A program made the translations under genes and the position numbers. From a bacterium (GTDB lineage Bacteria; Desulfobacterota; Desulfobulbia; Desulfobulbales; Desulfobulbaceae): a stretch of 64,000 bases of DNA. Positions 26,179-35,603 of the stretch are shown piece by piece (position 1 is the first letter of the stretch; each line of letters opens with the position of its first letter). The notes beneath the pieces were generated by a model, which was given only the letters and a program-made list of their open reading frames with translations, did no database searches and was not told the origin of the DNA. The stretch lies in contig JAUNUN010000001.1 in NCBI GenBank assembly GCA_030538155.1, positions 82,654 to 146,653 on the forward strand. Direction: 5' to 3'.

Positions 26179-27669
26179 CTACCTCAGACCGCCCAGGCAG
26201 AGGGTTTTTACCTCCAGAAACTCCCTGATACCGTGGCGCGAACCCTCGCGGCCAAAACCAGATTCTTTTACCCCGCCAAAAGGGGCCGCCTCAGACGACA
26301 TCCTGCCGGTATTGATGCCCACCATGCCAAAGGCGAGTGCCTCGGCCACCCGCTGGATGCGGTTGATATCGCGGCTGTAGAAATAGGCCGCCAGACCGTA
26401 GGGGGTATCGTTGGCCAGGCTGACAGCCTCGGCCTCATCCTTAAAGCTTAGAACCGGCAAAACCGGGCCAAAGGTCTCCTCCTGCGCGACCCGCATGGCG
26501 CTCGTTGCACCTGTGAGCAAAGTGGGTGCAAAAAAATAACCTTGGCCAGGATTGCGCGTGCCGCCACAGGCAAGCTCTGCACCACAGGCGAGCGCATCTG
26601 CTATGTGCTCCTCCACCTTTTCTACTGCAGCGCTATCGATGAGCGGGCCCAGGTCACTGCCTGCAGAAAAGCCGTCTCCTACCCTGAGCCCTTGCACGGC
26701 CCGAACAAGACGGTTGCAGAACTCCGGCAGCACCTCTTCCTGCACCAGCAGCCGGTTCGCGCAGACACAGGTCTGGCCGCTATTTCTAAACTTGCAGACC
26801 AACACTCCCTGCACGGCTGCATCCAGATCGGCATCCGCAAAGACGATAAAAGGGGCATGGCCGCCCAGTTCCAGGGAAAGCCGTTTGACCGTGGTCGCGC
26901 TTTGCCGCATCAGTTCCTTGCCCACCGCGGTTGAGCCGGTAAAGCTTAAACCGCGCACCAAAGGATCACCAGTCAGCACCGGGCCGATTTCCGACGCACG
27001 GCCAGGCATGATTTGCAGCACCCCTGCGGGCAGCCCCGCCTCCTGCGCCAGAACAGCCAGGGCCAGGGCGGAAAGCGGGGTGTGACTGGCCGGTTTCACC
27101 AGCACGGTGCAACCGGCAGCCAGAGCAGGCGCAACTTTGCGCAGAACCGTGGAACAGGGAAAATTCCAGGGAGTGATGGCCGCGCAGACACCGACTGGCT
27201 CCAGCACGGTCATAAAACGTCTGCCCGCCTGTTCAGTCGGTAAAACAGTGCCGTAGATGCGGCGCGCCTCTTCCGCATACCAGCGCACATAACGGGCCCC
27301 GTGCTCCACCTCGCCCCTTGCCTCAGGTAGTGGCTTCCCCTGCTCTGCAGTCATGATCAGGGCCAGATCCTCCACATTGGCCAGGATCAAATCCGCATAG
27401 CGGTGCAGGAAGTCGGCCCGTTTTTGAGCACTCACACCCTTCCAGGCCGGCCAGACCCGGTGCGCGGCAGCAATCATGGCCCTGGCCTCATCAGCGTCCA
27501 CCATGGGCACAGTGCACAGTTGCCTGCCGGTGGCAGGGTTCATCACCGGCAAGAACGGCCCATTCTGCTGTGCAGACCCGTGACAGGCGCGAAGCAGATC
27601 CGGTCGCCGCAGCAATACCGGCAAGTCGGGGGCTATGGTGGTGGCACGATCATTGTTCACAAACAGCAC
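26179..27669 (-). CDS. NAD(P)-dependent aldehyde dehydrogenase, succinate-semialdehyde type
   Basis: 496 residues. The catalytic Cys is in FRNSGQTCVCANR, the general-base Glu in LSLELGGHAP, and FTGSTAVGKEL is the cofactor loop. PWNFPCSTVLRKVAPALAAGC and EETFGPVLPV are typical ALDH segments, with the succinate-semialdehyde dehydrogenase (GabD) pattern GVKESGFGREGSRHGIREF. It oxidises an aldehyde to the acid in the cytoplasm. The start is a GTG at 27669; an in-frame GTG lies nine bases on, neither with a good ribosome site. It follows an AEC transporter by 27 bases, a plausible uptake-oxidation pair, but the substrate is a guess. Confidence 0.85.
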   Translation of the reverse strand: MLFVNNDRATTIAPDLPVLLRRPDLLRACHGSAQQNGPFLPVMNPATGRQLCTVPMVDADEARAMIAAAHRVWPAWKGVSAQKRADFLHRYADLILANVEDLALIMTAEQGKPLPEARGEVEHGARYVRWYAEEARRIYGTVLPTEQAGRRFMTVLEPVGVCAAITPWNFPCSTVLRKVAPALAAGCTVLVKPASHTPLSALALAVLAQEAGLPAGVLQIMPGRASEIGPVLTGDPLVRGLSFTGSTAVGKELMRQSATTVKRLSLELGGHAPFIVFADADLDAAVQGVLVCKFRNSGQTCVCANRLLVQEEVLPEFCNRLVRAVQGLRVGDGFSAGSDLGPLIDSAAVEKVEEHIADALACGAELACGGTRNPGQGYFFAPTLLTGATSAMRVAQEETFGPVLPVLSFKDEAEAVSLANDTPYGLAAYFYSRDINRIQRVAEALAFGMVGINTGRMSSEAAPFGGVKESGFGREGSRHGIREFLEVKTLCLGGLR

Positions 27670-27696
27670 CTACAGACAGAACGAAAACAGACAGGA

Positions 27697-28656
27697 TCAG
27701 GGCAAGGCCAGGGGCGGCAGCAGCAAGCGGTGCAAGAGCCAGATGACCACGGTGATGGAGGCAAAGGAGGCCAGGGTTGCCGCCACCACGGCGGCGGAGC
27801 AGAAAACCTCCATGCCGTACTTCATGCCGAAAAGCGGATAGATACTAAACATAGGCATACTTGCGTACATGATTGCTGCTGCCTGCAGCAAAGGATCCAT
27901 ACCAGGCAGGCTCAGGGCAATGACAGCCACCAAAAACGGGTGCAGGAGCAGTTTAGCCGCCACAACCTGGCCCACATCGGCCAGCACACCGCCCAATCTG
28001 CTGCCCGCCAGATTGCCGCCGATTGAAAAAAGCGCCACAGGTGCCGCCGCAAGCCCCAGCATATCAATGGGTTTTGCCAGCGCCGGCGGCAGAGGAATCT
28101 GCAGAAGAGACAGGGCCAGGGCACAGGATATGGCTAGAATAATGGGGTTTTTCAGCAAAGACCAACCAATATCCAGTAGCCGCGCCCATGCGCTGCTCTG
28201 CCGCTGACCGGCCAGGTCTGCCAGAATGAGCGCCAGGGGCAGCATGATGATGTTTTCCACCACCATATTGAGCGCCAGTGCGACCGAGGCCACCGGGCCC
28301 ACCACCTGTATCACGATGGGCAGCCCCATGAAGGCGCTGTTGGAAATGGCAGCACCCATGGCAGTGAGCGCACTTTCCTGAAAACCGCGACCACGCACCC
28401 GAAAAAACCAGAGCAGAACCAGGAAGAAGCTGATGAGCGCACCACCTGCGCAGGCCAGGAGATAGTCAAGCCTGAGGATTTCCGCAAGCGTTCGCTGAGA
28501 CAGGGCGGAAACGATCAGCGCAGGCAGGGCCAGGTTGATGACAAACCTGCCGAGAATGCGCATGTCGCTCCGCTGAAACAGGCCCAGGGCAACGCAGGCA
28601 TAACCCAGACCGATTAGGGCGAAAATCGGGCCGGTAATGGCCAGGATAGCTAGCAT
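27697..28656 (-). CDS. AEC family transporter (auxin efflux carrier fold)
   Basis: 319 residues, about ten hydrophobic helices. It begins MLAILAITGPIFALIGLGYA and has the internal LPALIVSALSQ and NSAFMGLPIVIQVVG regions seen in AEC/MleP/YfdV proteins. Members move malate, malonate or other small organic acids across the inner membrane. Transcription probably continues into the aldehyde dehydrogenase gene. Substrate unknown. Confidence 0.8.
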   Translation of the reverse strand: MLAILAITGPIFALIGLGYACVALGLFQRSDMRILGRFVINLALPALIVSALSQRTLAEILRLDYLLACAGGALISFFLVLLWFFRVRGRGFQESALTAMGAAISNSAFMGLPIVIQVVGPVASVALALNMVVENIIMLPLALILADLAGQRQSSAWARLLDIGWSLLKNPIILAISCALALSLLQIPLPPALAKPIDMLGLAAAPVALFSIGGNLAGSRLGGVLADVGQVVAAKLLLHPFLVAVIALSLPGMDPLLQAAAIMYASMPMFSIYPLFGMKYGMEVFCSAAVVAATLASFASITVVIWLLHRLLLPPLALP

Positions 28657-28729
28657 GGTGTGAAATTCATCAACAGAGGTGGCCTACGGTGAGCGGAAAA
28701 TGCTGGAACAAAAGCGACATGCCGGACAC

Positions 28730-29398
28730 TCATCCCTTTGCCGGCACCTGGAAGAGTGAAAGCGCATGCCCCATGCCCCTTGGCTGTACAGTGCCCAGAG
28801 CGGCCAGGCGGACGCTTTTGTGCAGGCGTTTTTGTACCGCGCCACAGCAGTAAACCCCACCGGTACCAGCATCTGCGGCCAGGCGCTGGGCCACATTGAC
28901 CGCAGTGCCGATGGCCGTATACTCAAAGCGTGCTGCCGCGCCGACCGTGCCGAGAAACACTTCGCCATAACTGATGCCTACGGCCAGGTCGACCTGAGCA
29001 CAGGGAGGGGCAAGCTCTTGCCACTGTGCCCGCAACTGATGAAAACGCGCCTGCAGGTTCAGGCCCGCTGTCACCGCAGCCATGGCACAGACATTTTCCG
29101 GGGCCGCAGCAAACAGGGCCAGACCGCCATCACCGGCAAACTTGTTGACAAAACCGCCCTGCTCCTCAACCATGGTGACGAAAAGCTGAAAAAAATCACT
29201 GAGGAAGCGGCGCAAATCGTTTAGGGGAAGCTGCTCCGTGAGCCGGGAAAAATGGCAGATATCGGCAAAGAGCACCACAGAGGGTTTTATCTCCCCGATC
29301 TCCTCCGGCCTCGCCCGGCCCAGCCACAGGCGGGCGGCCGCCTCGCGGCCCAGGCAGCGCTCCAGGAGTGTGTACTCGGCCTCTGTGTTCATCCTCAT
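28730..29398 (-). CDS. Class III adenylate cyclase, single catalytic domain
   Basis: 222 residues, no membrane segment. SVVLFADICHFSRLTEQ supplies the first metal Asp, FVNKFAGDGGLALF the Lys that reads the base plus the second metal Asp, and FEYTAIGTAVNVAQRLA the Thr of the adenine pocket and the transition-state Asn and Arg. All residues of an active adenylate cyclase are therefore present. It lacks the sensor domain that usually accompanies such cyclases, apart from 40 N-terminal residues. The cAMP-like signal could reach the cNMP-domain ATPase at 11793, though the genes are not adjacent. ATG at 29398 or 29392. Confidence 0.82.
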   Translation of the reverse strand: MRMNTEAEYTLLERCLGREAAARLWLGRARPEEIGEIKPSVVLFADICHFSRLTEQLPLNDLRRFLSDFFQLFVTMVEEQGGFVNKFAGDGGLALFAAAPENVCAMAAVTAGLNLQARFHQLRAQWQELAPPCAQVDLAVGISYGEVFLGTVGAAARFEYTAIGTAVNVAQRLAADAGTGGVYCCGAVQKRLHKSVRLAALGTVQPRGMGHALSLFQVPAKG

Positions 29399-29576
29399 AT
29401 TCTCCCTTGCAGCAGCCTGCCTGCACCTGAAACCGCACGCGCAACATTTAATAGCAGCAGGCCCTGCAAAAAAAGACTAAGATACCACCGGCTGCGGGCT
29501 GCCGCAAGCAATCCGGCCCAGGCCTGATCACCCCACACCATCCGCCTGCAGACAAGTCCTTTTTCTCTATCCGTCC

Positions 29577-30956
29577 GTGGAAGCACAGCACGAAATCCAT
29601 ACCCAAGCCCACATTCCCCTTGCCGAGCGCATGCGCCCAGCAAGTCTTGCCGACTTTGCCGGTCAGGAGCATCTGGTGGGCGAGGGACGCTTCCTGCGGC
29701 AGATACTGGCCAGCGACAAGCTCCCTTCCCTACTCTTCTGGGGCCCGCCGGGCTCGGGCAAAACCTCTTTAGCCAATTTGCTCGCGCACGCAACCTCGTC
29801 TCATTTTGTGTTTTTTTCCGCGGTGCTCTCCGGGGTCAAGGAAATCAGGCAGATCGTGGAACAGGCGCAGACACTGCGGGATACGGAGCAACGCCCCACC
29901 ATCCTCTTTGTTGATGAGATCCACCGCTTCAACAAGGGTCAGCAGGATGCCTTTCTTCCCCACGTGGAAAGCGGCCTGCTCACCCTGATCGGCGCGACCA
30001 CGGAAAACCCCTCCTTTGCCATCAATCCGCCGCTGCTGTCGCGCTGCCAGGTCCTGCTTTTGCAGCCGCTGGAACCTGAACAGATCAAAACAGTGCTGCG
30101 CCGGGCCTTGGAAGATGCCCAGGGGCTGGGCGAACTTGGCCTGGTTATCGATGAAGAGGCCCTCAACTACTTGGCCGAAGCTGCGGATGGCGACTGTCGC
30201 CGCGCCCTTAACTTCATTGAAAATGCGGCTTCACTGTCCCTTGAGAGGAACAAGGCCAATGCAAGCGATCGTGGTTTAGCGCCGCCGGGTTGTATCGATC
30301 TGGCCTCCGCCCAGGAAGCGGTGCAGGAACGCACCCTGCGCTATGACAGCGATGGCGAGGAACACTACAACCTGATCTCCGCCCTGCACAAAAGCCTGCG
30401 CGACAGCGACCCGGACGGAGCGGTCTACTGGCTGGGCCGCATGCTCATTGCCGGAGAAGACCCGCTCTACATTGCCCGCCGCATGATCCGCTTTGCCTCG
30501 GAGGATATCGGCAATGCCGATCCGCAGGCCCTGCAGATCACCCTCAACTGCCGGGAAGCCTATCACCTGCTCGGTTCGCCCGAGGGCGAGTTGGCCCTGT
30601 ATCAGGCTGCGGTCTATCTGGCCACGGCCCCCAAGAGCAATGCGGTTTATGCGCTCACCTACAAGGTGCGGGCCGACATCAAGCGCACCGGCAGCCTGCC
30701 GGTACCGCTGCACCTGCGCAATGCGCCCACTAAGCTGATGAAAAACCTGGGCTACGGCAAGGGCTACCAGTACGCCCATGACGACCGCGAGGCCCTAGTC
30801 AGTCAGGAGCATCTGCCGGAGCAGTTGGTGGGCACCATCTACTACGAACCCAGTAACCGGGGCTATGAGGCCCTGGTGCGGGAACGTTTGCACAAGTGGA
30901 GACAAATCCTCAAACAACGAGCCGCACAGCATGAAAGCACAAAAAAAACATCGTAA
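29577..30956 (+). CDS. rarA: Replication-associated recombination protein RarA (MgsA)
   Basis: 459 residues of an AAA+ ATPase. PLAERMRPASLADFAGQEHL is the family start, Walker A is WGPPGSGKTS, Walker B is ILFVDEIHRF, sensor-1 is LIGATTENPSF, and the C-terminal domain has DPDGAVYWLGRML and YIARRMIRFASEDIGNADP. RarA is a tetrameric clamp-loader-like ATPase at stalled forks. The start is a GTG at 29577 with no strong ribosome site. The following selenoprotein gene starts inside its 3' end. Confidence 0.92.
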   Translation: MEAQHEIHTQAHIPLAERMRPASLADFAGQEHLVGEGRFLRQILASDKLPSLLFWGPPGSGKTSLANLLAHATSSHFVFFSAVLSGVKEIRQIVEQAQTLRDTEQRPTILFVDEIHRFNKGQQDAFLPHVESGLLTLIGATTENPSFAINPPLLSRCQVLLLQPLEPEQIKTVLRRALEDAQGLGELGLVIDEEALNYLAEAADGDCRRALNFIENAASLSLERNKANASDRGLAPPGCIDLASAQEAVQERTLRYDSDGEEHYNLISALHKSLRDSDPDGAVYWLGRMLIAGEDPLYIARRMIRFASEDIGNADPQALQITLNCREAYHLLGSPEGELALYQAAVYLATAPKSNAVYALTYKVRADIKRTGSLPVPLHLRNAPTKLMKNLGYGKGYQYAHDDREALVSQEHLPEQLVGTIYYEPSNRGYEALVRERLHKWRQILKQRAAQHESTKKTS

Positions 30957-31944
30957 CCGTCACCATCCCGTCCTGTTCAGCCTGCTGTTTATTCTCGGCC
31001 TTGGACTTGGCCTGCTGCCGCAAGCGCTGCACGCAAAGACGCTGCGCATCGTCTACAGTAACGACAATCTGGGAGAACTTGCGCCCTGCGGCTGAGAGCG
31101 GAACAGAATGGGCGGTCTGTCCAAAAAATCGACTTTTATCAGCAGTATCCATACCACCACTACACCGGCCCTGTTGCTTGATGCCGGTAATATGCTCTTC
31201 AAAACGCGCAGCCTGCCCGGCGACAAGAGGGAGGCAGAGGCGGCGCGTATTAGGGCCAGGGGGCTGGTGGCGGCCAACCGGCAAATCGGGCTTGGCTTTG
31301 CCGGTATCGGTACAAACGATCTGGCAGCAGGACCGGCCTTTCTCAAGGACATTAGCGGCAAGGACTTTACCTGGCTTTCCCTGAACCTAGTTGAAGAGAA
31401 GAGCGGCCGGTCGCTTTTTCCGGGCTCCACCAAGGTGCAGGCCGCCGGCTTAACGATTGCCGTCTTGGCAGTGACAAACCACGAAAGTGCTGCCGCAGCC
31501 GTAGCCAATGGCGGCAGCTATGGCATCCGGCCATGGCGGGAGGTACTTCCCCAGCGCATAGCACAGTTGCGGCCGGAGGTGGATATCCTCATCCTGCTTT
31601 CCAACTACCCGCTCAGCGAAAACCAGGAAATAGCCAGGAGTTGTCCGCAATTGGACATGATTTTCCAGTCCGGTTTTGCCATGGGCAATCTGCCGCCGCT
31701 GGCAGCAGGCAATGCCCTGATCAGCCAAACCGAAATCAGGGGCAGGTATCTGGGACTTCTTGAAATAGACTGGCAGGGGCACGGTCCTTGGCAGCAGCGG
31801 GCACGAGGTGCAACTGGCAGCAGAACTGTCGGCTCAAGCTTCAACCAGCGTTTTATTCCTTTAAACAGCGTTATAGCCGACAATCCGGCCATGGATGCCG
31901 TCGTTCAACGAATCGAGCAGCAGGCGCGGGCCGCAGCCAACTAA
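30931..31944 (+). CDS. Probable selenoprotein: secreted 5'-nucleotidase/metallophosphatase-like protein with in-frame UGA (Sec55)
   Basis: One 337-residue frame interrupted only by a UGA at 31093-31095 (residue 55). Residues 1-35 are a signal peptide (LLPQALHA|KTL). Then IVYSNDNLGELAPCG comes directly before UGA, and ERNRMGGLSKKSTFI after it. Related UshA/5'-nucleotidase-like proteins, as I recall them, read NDxxGELEPCGC...LGGL, so the UGA stands where the second cysteine belongs. Both halves are in the same frame and together form one fold (LLLDAGNMLF, GIGTNDLAAGPAFL, NHESAAA, DILILLSNY). A stem-loop that fits a bacterial SECIS follows (separate entry). The ATG overlaps rarA by 26 bases. The alternative is a nonsense mutation, but the downstream frame stays open for 283 codons with good coding character. 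The usual GxH metal motif near residue 250 is missing, so the enzymatic role is uncertain. Confidence 0.85.
31093..31123 (+). promoter_or_regulatory. UGA codon and candidate bacterial SECIS stem-loop
   Basis: After UGA (31093-31095) the bases TGGGC (31109-31113) pair with GTCCA (31119-31123), one pair being G-T, around the loop GGTCT (31114-31118). The two loop G lie 19 and 20 bases after UGA. This is the loop sequence and the spacing that I recall for the E. coli fdhF SECIS, which SelB recognises. Lower-stem pairing is weak, as in many minimal SECIS elements. Confidence 0.8.
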
Positions 31945-31998
31945 TTCCAATTCTATATAAAGCCCCTACCTGTGTCGGCTTCGGCGAATCCTCCTCAG

Positions 31999-32066
31999 AG
32001 TACCAAATGTACGCCTGCGTCGCATTTGCCTCGCCTCTTTGGTACATTTCCGTTGATCTGGAAATG
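31999..32066 (+). repeat. Interlocking inverted repeats in the selenoprotein-ppaC gap
   Basis: GTACCAAA (32000-32007) pairs with TTTGGTAC (32038-32045). The neighbouring CATTTCC (32045-32051) pairs with GGAAATG (32060-32066). AAATGTAC and GTACATTT form a further pair. The segment looks like a small structured or dispersed repeat, not a gene. Confidence 0.45.
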
Positions 32067-32139
32067 GAGTAAAATCCGGCAGACAAAACCCGATCGCAGG
32101 CAAAAAGCCATCTTCTTCAACCGCTGAAATAAAAAAATA

Positions 32140-32169
32140 AAAAAGGCCTTCCCAAAGGAAGGCCTTTTT
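32140..32169 (-). terminator. Bidirectional terminator between selenoprotein gene and ppaC
   Basis: A perfect 13-bp stem (AAAAAGGCCTTCC at 32140-32152 with GGAAGGCCTTTTT at 32157-32169) and four-base loop. Each strand ends in a T run, so it can stop both convergent transcripts. Confidence 0.9.
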
Positions 32170-32192
32170 CCATTCAAGAACCGAGGACCTAA

Positions 32193-33113
32193 TCAGCAGC
32201 CAAAGGCCTTCTGCAGGTTGGGAACGGTCTGTTTCTTGCGGCTCATCATGCCGTCAATCCACATGGAATTACCGGCAAGCTTGTTGTCAAAGGCCTTTTC
32301 AATCAGACCATCGTCATCGGAAATGACCATCAGGTCGGTCCCTTCCTTAACAACATCGGTGAGCATCAGCAGAACAGTGTGGCGCTCGCCGCCCTTCTGG
32401 GTCTTCATGGCCTCGTACAGGGCTTCACGCATTTCCGCAACCTGATCCAGGGTGGCCAATTCGAGCTGGCCAACGCCAACCTTCTTGCCGTTCATGTCGA
32501 AATCTTTGTAGTCGCGGTGGAGCAGATCCATGGCAGGTACACCGGCAACCGCACTCTTGGCCTTGAGCATCTCCATGAAGAGTTCTTCGGTATCCTGTAC
32601 TCCGGCAATCTCCTTGAGTTCCTTCACTGCCTTTTTGTCGGCCTCGGTGCAGGTAGGAGACTTGAAGTTGACGGTGTCGCTCAGGATGGCAGCCAGCATG
32701 ATACCGGCAACCTTGGGGTCGACCTTGACGCCTTCCAGATCATAGAGAATCTTCAGAACCGTACAGGTACAGCCAACCGGCATATTGAAGAAAAAGATGG
32801 GCTGATTGGTGGTGACATCGCCGATCTTGTGGTGGTCAACCACTGCCACCAGTTCACCGGCACCCAGATTGTCCGGGGCCTGGGCAAGGTCGCTATGATC
32901 TACCAGCGCCACTTTCTTGCCGGTGGCATCGGTCATGGTTTCAGGGGCGCTGAAACCGAAGCGCTTGAGTACCATTTCCGTTTCCGGATTCGGCTTGCCC
33001 TGCATAACAGGAACATAGTCCTCGCCCTTGGCCTTGTTGAAGGCGGCAAAGGCAATGGCGGCGGCAACGGAATCAGTGTCTGGACTCTTGTGACCAAAGA
33101 CATAAACAGACAT
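32193..33113 (-). CDS. ppaC: Manganese-dependent inorganic pyrophosphatase
   Basis: 306 residues, DHH family II pyrophosphatase. FGHKSPDTDSVAAAIAF, VALVDHSD and VAVVDHHKIGD give the Mn/Co ligands, SDTVNFKSPT follows, and the C-terminal SRKKQTVP is the DHHA2 phosphate-binding motif. It hydrolyses pyrophosphate to two phosphates. The start is the ATG at 33113, seven bases after a perfect AGGAGG. In this lineage it can replace or complement a membrane pyrophosphatase. Confidence 0.93.
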   Translation of the reverse strand: MSVYVFGHKSPDTDSVAAAIAFAAFNKAKGEDYVPVMQGKPNPETEMVLKRFGFSAPETMTDATGKKVALVDHSDLAQAPDNLGAGELVAVVDHHKIGDVTTNQPIFFFNMPVGCTCTVLKILYDLEGVKVDPKVAGIMLAAILSDTVNFKSPTCTEADKKAVKELKEIAGVQDTEELFMEMLKAKSAVAGVPAMDLLHRDYKDFDMNGKKVGVGQLELATLDQVAEMREALYEAMKTQKGGERHTVLLMLTDVVKEGTDLMVISDDDGLIEKAFDNKLAGNSMWIDGMMSRKKQTVPNLQKAFGC

Positions 33114-33206
33114 ACGGCATCCTCCTGAATAGTTGATATCAACGTAACTTGCACTACCTGCTGGTACGCTTGGGCAACAGCCCACTGCAAACAATAAAAT
33201 TTATTT

Positions 33207-33235
33207 AAAATATAACGTTAGCTGATAAGCGTCAA
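33207..33235 (-). promoter_or_regulatory. Sigma-70-type promoter for ppaC
   Basis: TTGACG (33235-33230), a 17-base spacer and TATTTT (33212-33207) on the minus strand, about 95 bases before the ppaC ATG. The region is AT-rich compared with the surrounding sequence. Confidence 0.6.
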
Positions 33236-33239
33236 GCAG

Positions 33240-33283
33240 AAAAATATACAGCCTGTGCAGGCCGGTATGCAACAGATACCGGC
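33240..33283 (-). terminator. Terminator after the Bax-inhibitor-1 gene
   Basis: GCCGGTAT/ATACCGGC (33283-33276 and 33268-33261) with a seven-base loop, followed by a small GCCTGCACAGGC palindrome and then TATATTTTT on the minus strand. Confidence 0.5.
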
Positions 33284-33319
33284 TGATGCTTCCCTTGGGC
33301 TGGGATCCGGTTGATTAGA

Positions 33320-34042
33320 TCAATCTCTTCCACCGCCAAAGAAACGCAGCAGCAGCAGGAACAGGTTGATGAAATCCAGGTACAGGGCCAAGGCACCCAT
33401 AATCGCGCCTCGTTGGATGGCGGCCTCGCCCTGCGCCATGATGCCCTGCTCGCCGATCTGCTTGATCTTCTGTACATCGTAAGCGGTGAGGCCGACAAAG
33501 ACAAAGACGCCGATGAGCGAGACCGCCCAGTAGAGGCTTGAGCTTTGCAGAAAGATGTTGACCACCGAGGCCAGCAAAACCCCGATCAGGCCCATGAACA
33601 AAAAGGAGCCCATACCGGAGAGATCACGTTTGGTCACCAAGCCGTAGACGGCCATGGTCCCAAACATGCCGGCGGTTATGAGGAAGGTGCCGGCAATGGA
33701 TGCGCCCGAGTACATCAAAAAGAGCACCGAAAGGGTGACCCCGTTCATGAAGGAATAGGCGATGAAGAGCCAGGTGGCCGTGCTGGGCTGCAGGCTGCCG
33801 ATACGGGCGGCCAGAAAAAAAACCAGACCAATCTCCCCGAAGAGCAGGGCCCAGTACAGGGGGCTTGCGGCAAGGGTTTGGGCAAACCCTGAGTACACCG
33901 TAAAGAGGGCAACCACGCCGGTAATGCCCAAACCGGCTGCCATCCAGTTAAAGACCTTGGCAAGAAAGACGGTGGAAACCTCCTTCTGCACTTCGGCCCT
34001 GGTCAGATCCCGGGTTCCTACCCGGCTTTGTAACTGTTCCAT
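33320..34042 (-). CDS. Bax inhibitor-1/YccA family membrane protein
   Basis: 240 residues with seven hydrophobic helices. VSTVFLAKVFNWMAAGLGITG starts the fold, SVLFLMYSG and MAVYGLVTKRDLSGMG are typical, and the last helix ends FINLFLLLLRFFGGGRD. The central GLTAYDVQKIK motif holds the Asp pair proposed to gate ion leak. The family includes YccA, which modulates the FtsH protease, and YbhL. The ATG at 34042 has GGGAGA eight bases upstream. Confidence 0.88.
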   Translation of the reverse strand: MEQLQSRVGTRDLTRAEVQKEVSTVFLAKVFNWMAAGLGITGVVALFTVYSGFAQTLAASPLYWALLFGEIGLVFFLAARIGSLQPSTATWLFIAYSFMNGVTLSVLFLMYSGASIAGTFLITAGMFGTMAVYGLVTKRDLSGMGSFLFMGLIGVLLASVVNIFLQSSSLYWAVSLIGVFVFVGLTAYDVQKIKQIGEQGIMAQGEAAIQRGAIMGALALYLDFINLFLLLLRFFGGGRD

Positions 34043-34153
34043 ACTGTTTTCTCCCAAAATAAATAAGGTGAGCGGTTAGGAATTCATACCGCTTCCATGG
34101 TAACCATTTCCGTCACATCTGCAAGATTTCTGTGCCGAACTCAAACACAGAGC

Positions 34154-35584
34154 TCAGTACGCCCCCTTGCCGTTGAACATGCAGACAATGGTTTTAGCAA
34201 TAATATATAAATCAGTTTTCAAAGAGACATTGAGCACATACCAGTCGTCCAGCTCGACCCGCTCCTTGTAGTCGACAATATCCGAGCGCTTCATCACCTG
34301 CCAAAGCCCGGTGATGCCCGGCTTCATCGAGCAGTACCTGCCCGCGCTGCGCTCATCATAGACCTTGTAGTAGTTTTCCAGTTCTTTGCCCACAATGGGC
34401 CGGGCTCCAACTACACTCATTTCGCCCTTGAGCACATTGATGAACTGCGGCAGTTCATCCAGACTGGTGCGGCGCAAAAAACGACCGGCCCTGGTAATGC
34501 GCGGATCGTTTTTCAACTTGTAGTGGCTTTCCCACTCTGCGCGCAGGGCCGGGTCTGAAGCAAGCAAGTCCTTGAGCCGGGCCTCCGCATCTACGGCCAT
34601 GGTACGGAATTTAAGGCAGTTGAAGGGGCGGCCTGTCTCCATGATACGCCTGTGCCTGAACAGAACCGGGCCACGGCTATCCAGCTTGATCCAGAGTGCA
34701 ATCAGGAGGTAGAGCGGCGAAAAGAACAGCAAGACCGCCAGGGAAAAACATATATCAAAGGCCCGTTTCCACTTCAGATCCGGATTGAAGTTGAGGATGA
34801 GCATATCCCCCAGGGACTGAATTTCAGCGTGGTGCAGGCCAAAGATATAGATATCAGGCACCAGGAAGAGCTGAGCCCCTAGATCGCGACAATCCTTCAA
34901 GATCTTGAATATTTTCCGCTCCGCCCGCAGCGGCAGAGCGATATAAACATAGTCAATGCTATGCTCACGCAGATACCCTTCCACATCGTCAGTACGGCCA
35001 AGTAACGGCTTGCCCAGAGGGCGCAGGCTGTCATCCACTGCCAGTTTGTCATCAAAAAACCCGGTCACCTCAATGCCTGCCCACGGCACATCCTCAATGC
35101 GGCGGGCCGCCCGCAGGCCCAGTTCGCCGGCACCGACAATCACTGCATGGCGAATATTTTTCCCCCGTGTGCGATAAAAACGCAGGATCCGCCGCACCGC
35201 CAGGTGCAAAGTAAAGAGCACAAACGGGGTAGTCACCGACCAGAACAGAAAAACAGCGCGGGAATAGGCCTCGGATATCTTGAACAGGAAAAAATAGGCC
35301 AGCAAGGAGGCCAGAACAGCGGCCCAGGCCCGGAGAATGGCAAAAAGCTCCTTGTAGTATTTCCAACCCCGCCAGGAGCGGTACAACTGAAAGTTATGGA
35401 AAAAAATGAAGCTGAGCGCAAAGACCACCCACAGCAGGCGGGTGTAGTACACGCTCCAGACAACTCCGTAGAACTTGGTGAGCAGCCAGAGCAGGGCACA
35501 GACCAAGCAGCAGTCCAGCAGGTGGAGGAAGCGGTAGATCATGGAACTGCGCTCGCGCAGATTCCAGGAAAGAAGTGGAGTCAT
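34154..35584 (-). CDS. Polyprenyl glycosylphosphotransferase (WbaP-like initiating enzyme)
   Basis: 476 residues. Four N-terminal helices and a CoA-binding-like loop ([19 protein letters not shown]) are followed by the bacterial sugar transferase domain from about 270. [16 protein letters not shown] leads to the re-entrant helix, [21 protein letters not shown] follows, then [21 protein letters not shown] and [11 protein letters not shown]. It transfers a hexose-1-phosphate to undecaprenyl phosphate, the first step in O-antigen or exopolysaccharide repeat assembly. It is the last gene of the minus-strand run starting at 42534. Confidence 0.9.
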   Translation of the reverse strand: MTPLLSWNLRERSSMIYRFLHLLDCCLVCALLWLLTKFYGVVWSVYYTRLLWVVFALSFIFFHNFQLYRSWRGWKYYKELFAILRAWAAVLASLLAYFFLFKISEAYSRAVFLFWSVTTPFVLFTLHLAVRRILRFYRTRGKNIRHAVIVGAGELGLRAARRIEDVPWAGIEVTGFFDDKLAVDDSLRPLGKPLLGRTDDVEGYLREHSIDYVYIALPLRAERKIFKILKDCRDLGAQLFLVPDIYIFGLHHAEIQSLGDMLILNFNPDLKWKRAFDICFSLAVLLFFSPLYLLIALWIKLDSRGPVLFRHRRIMETGRPFNCLKFRTMAVDAEARLKDLLASDPALRAEWESHYKLKNDPRITRAGRFLRRTSLDELPQFINVLKGEMSVVGARPIVGKELENYYKVYDERSAGRYCSMKPGITGLWQVMKRSDIVDYKERVELDDWYVLNVSLKTDLYIIAKTIVCMFNGKGAY

Positions 35585-35603
35585 AATGGCCTCAAGGCTG
35601 CTC

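Noticed and set aside
31108-31944. Separate gene starting at the ATG at 31108, downstream of the UGA
   Set aside because: That ATG has no ribosome site, the product would lack the signal peptide, and the residues before UGA complete the family motif in the same frame.
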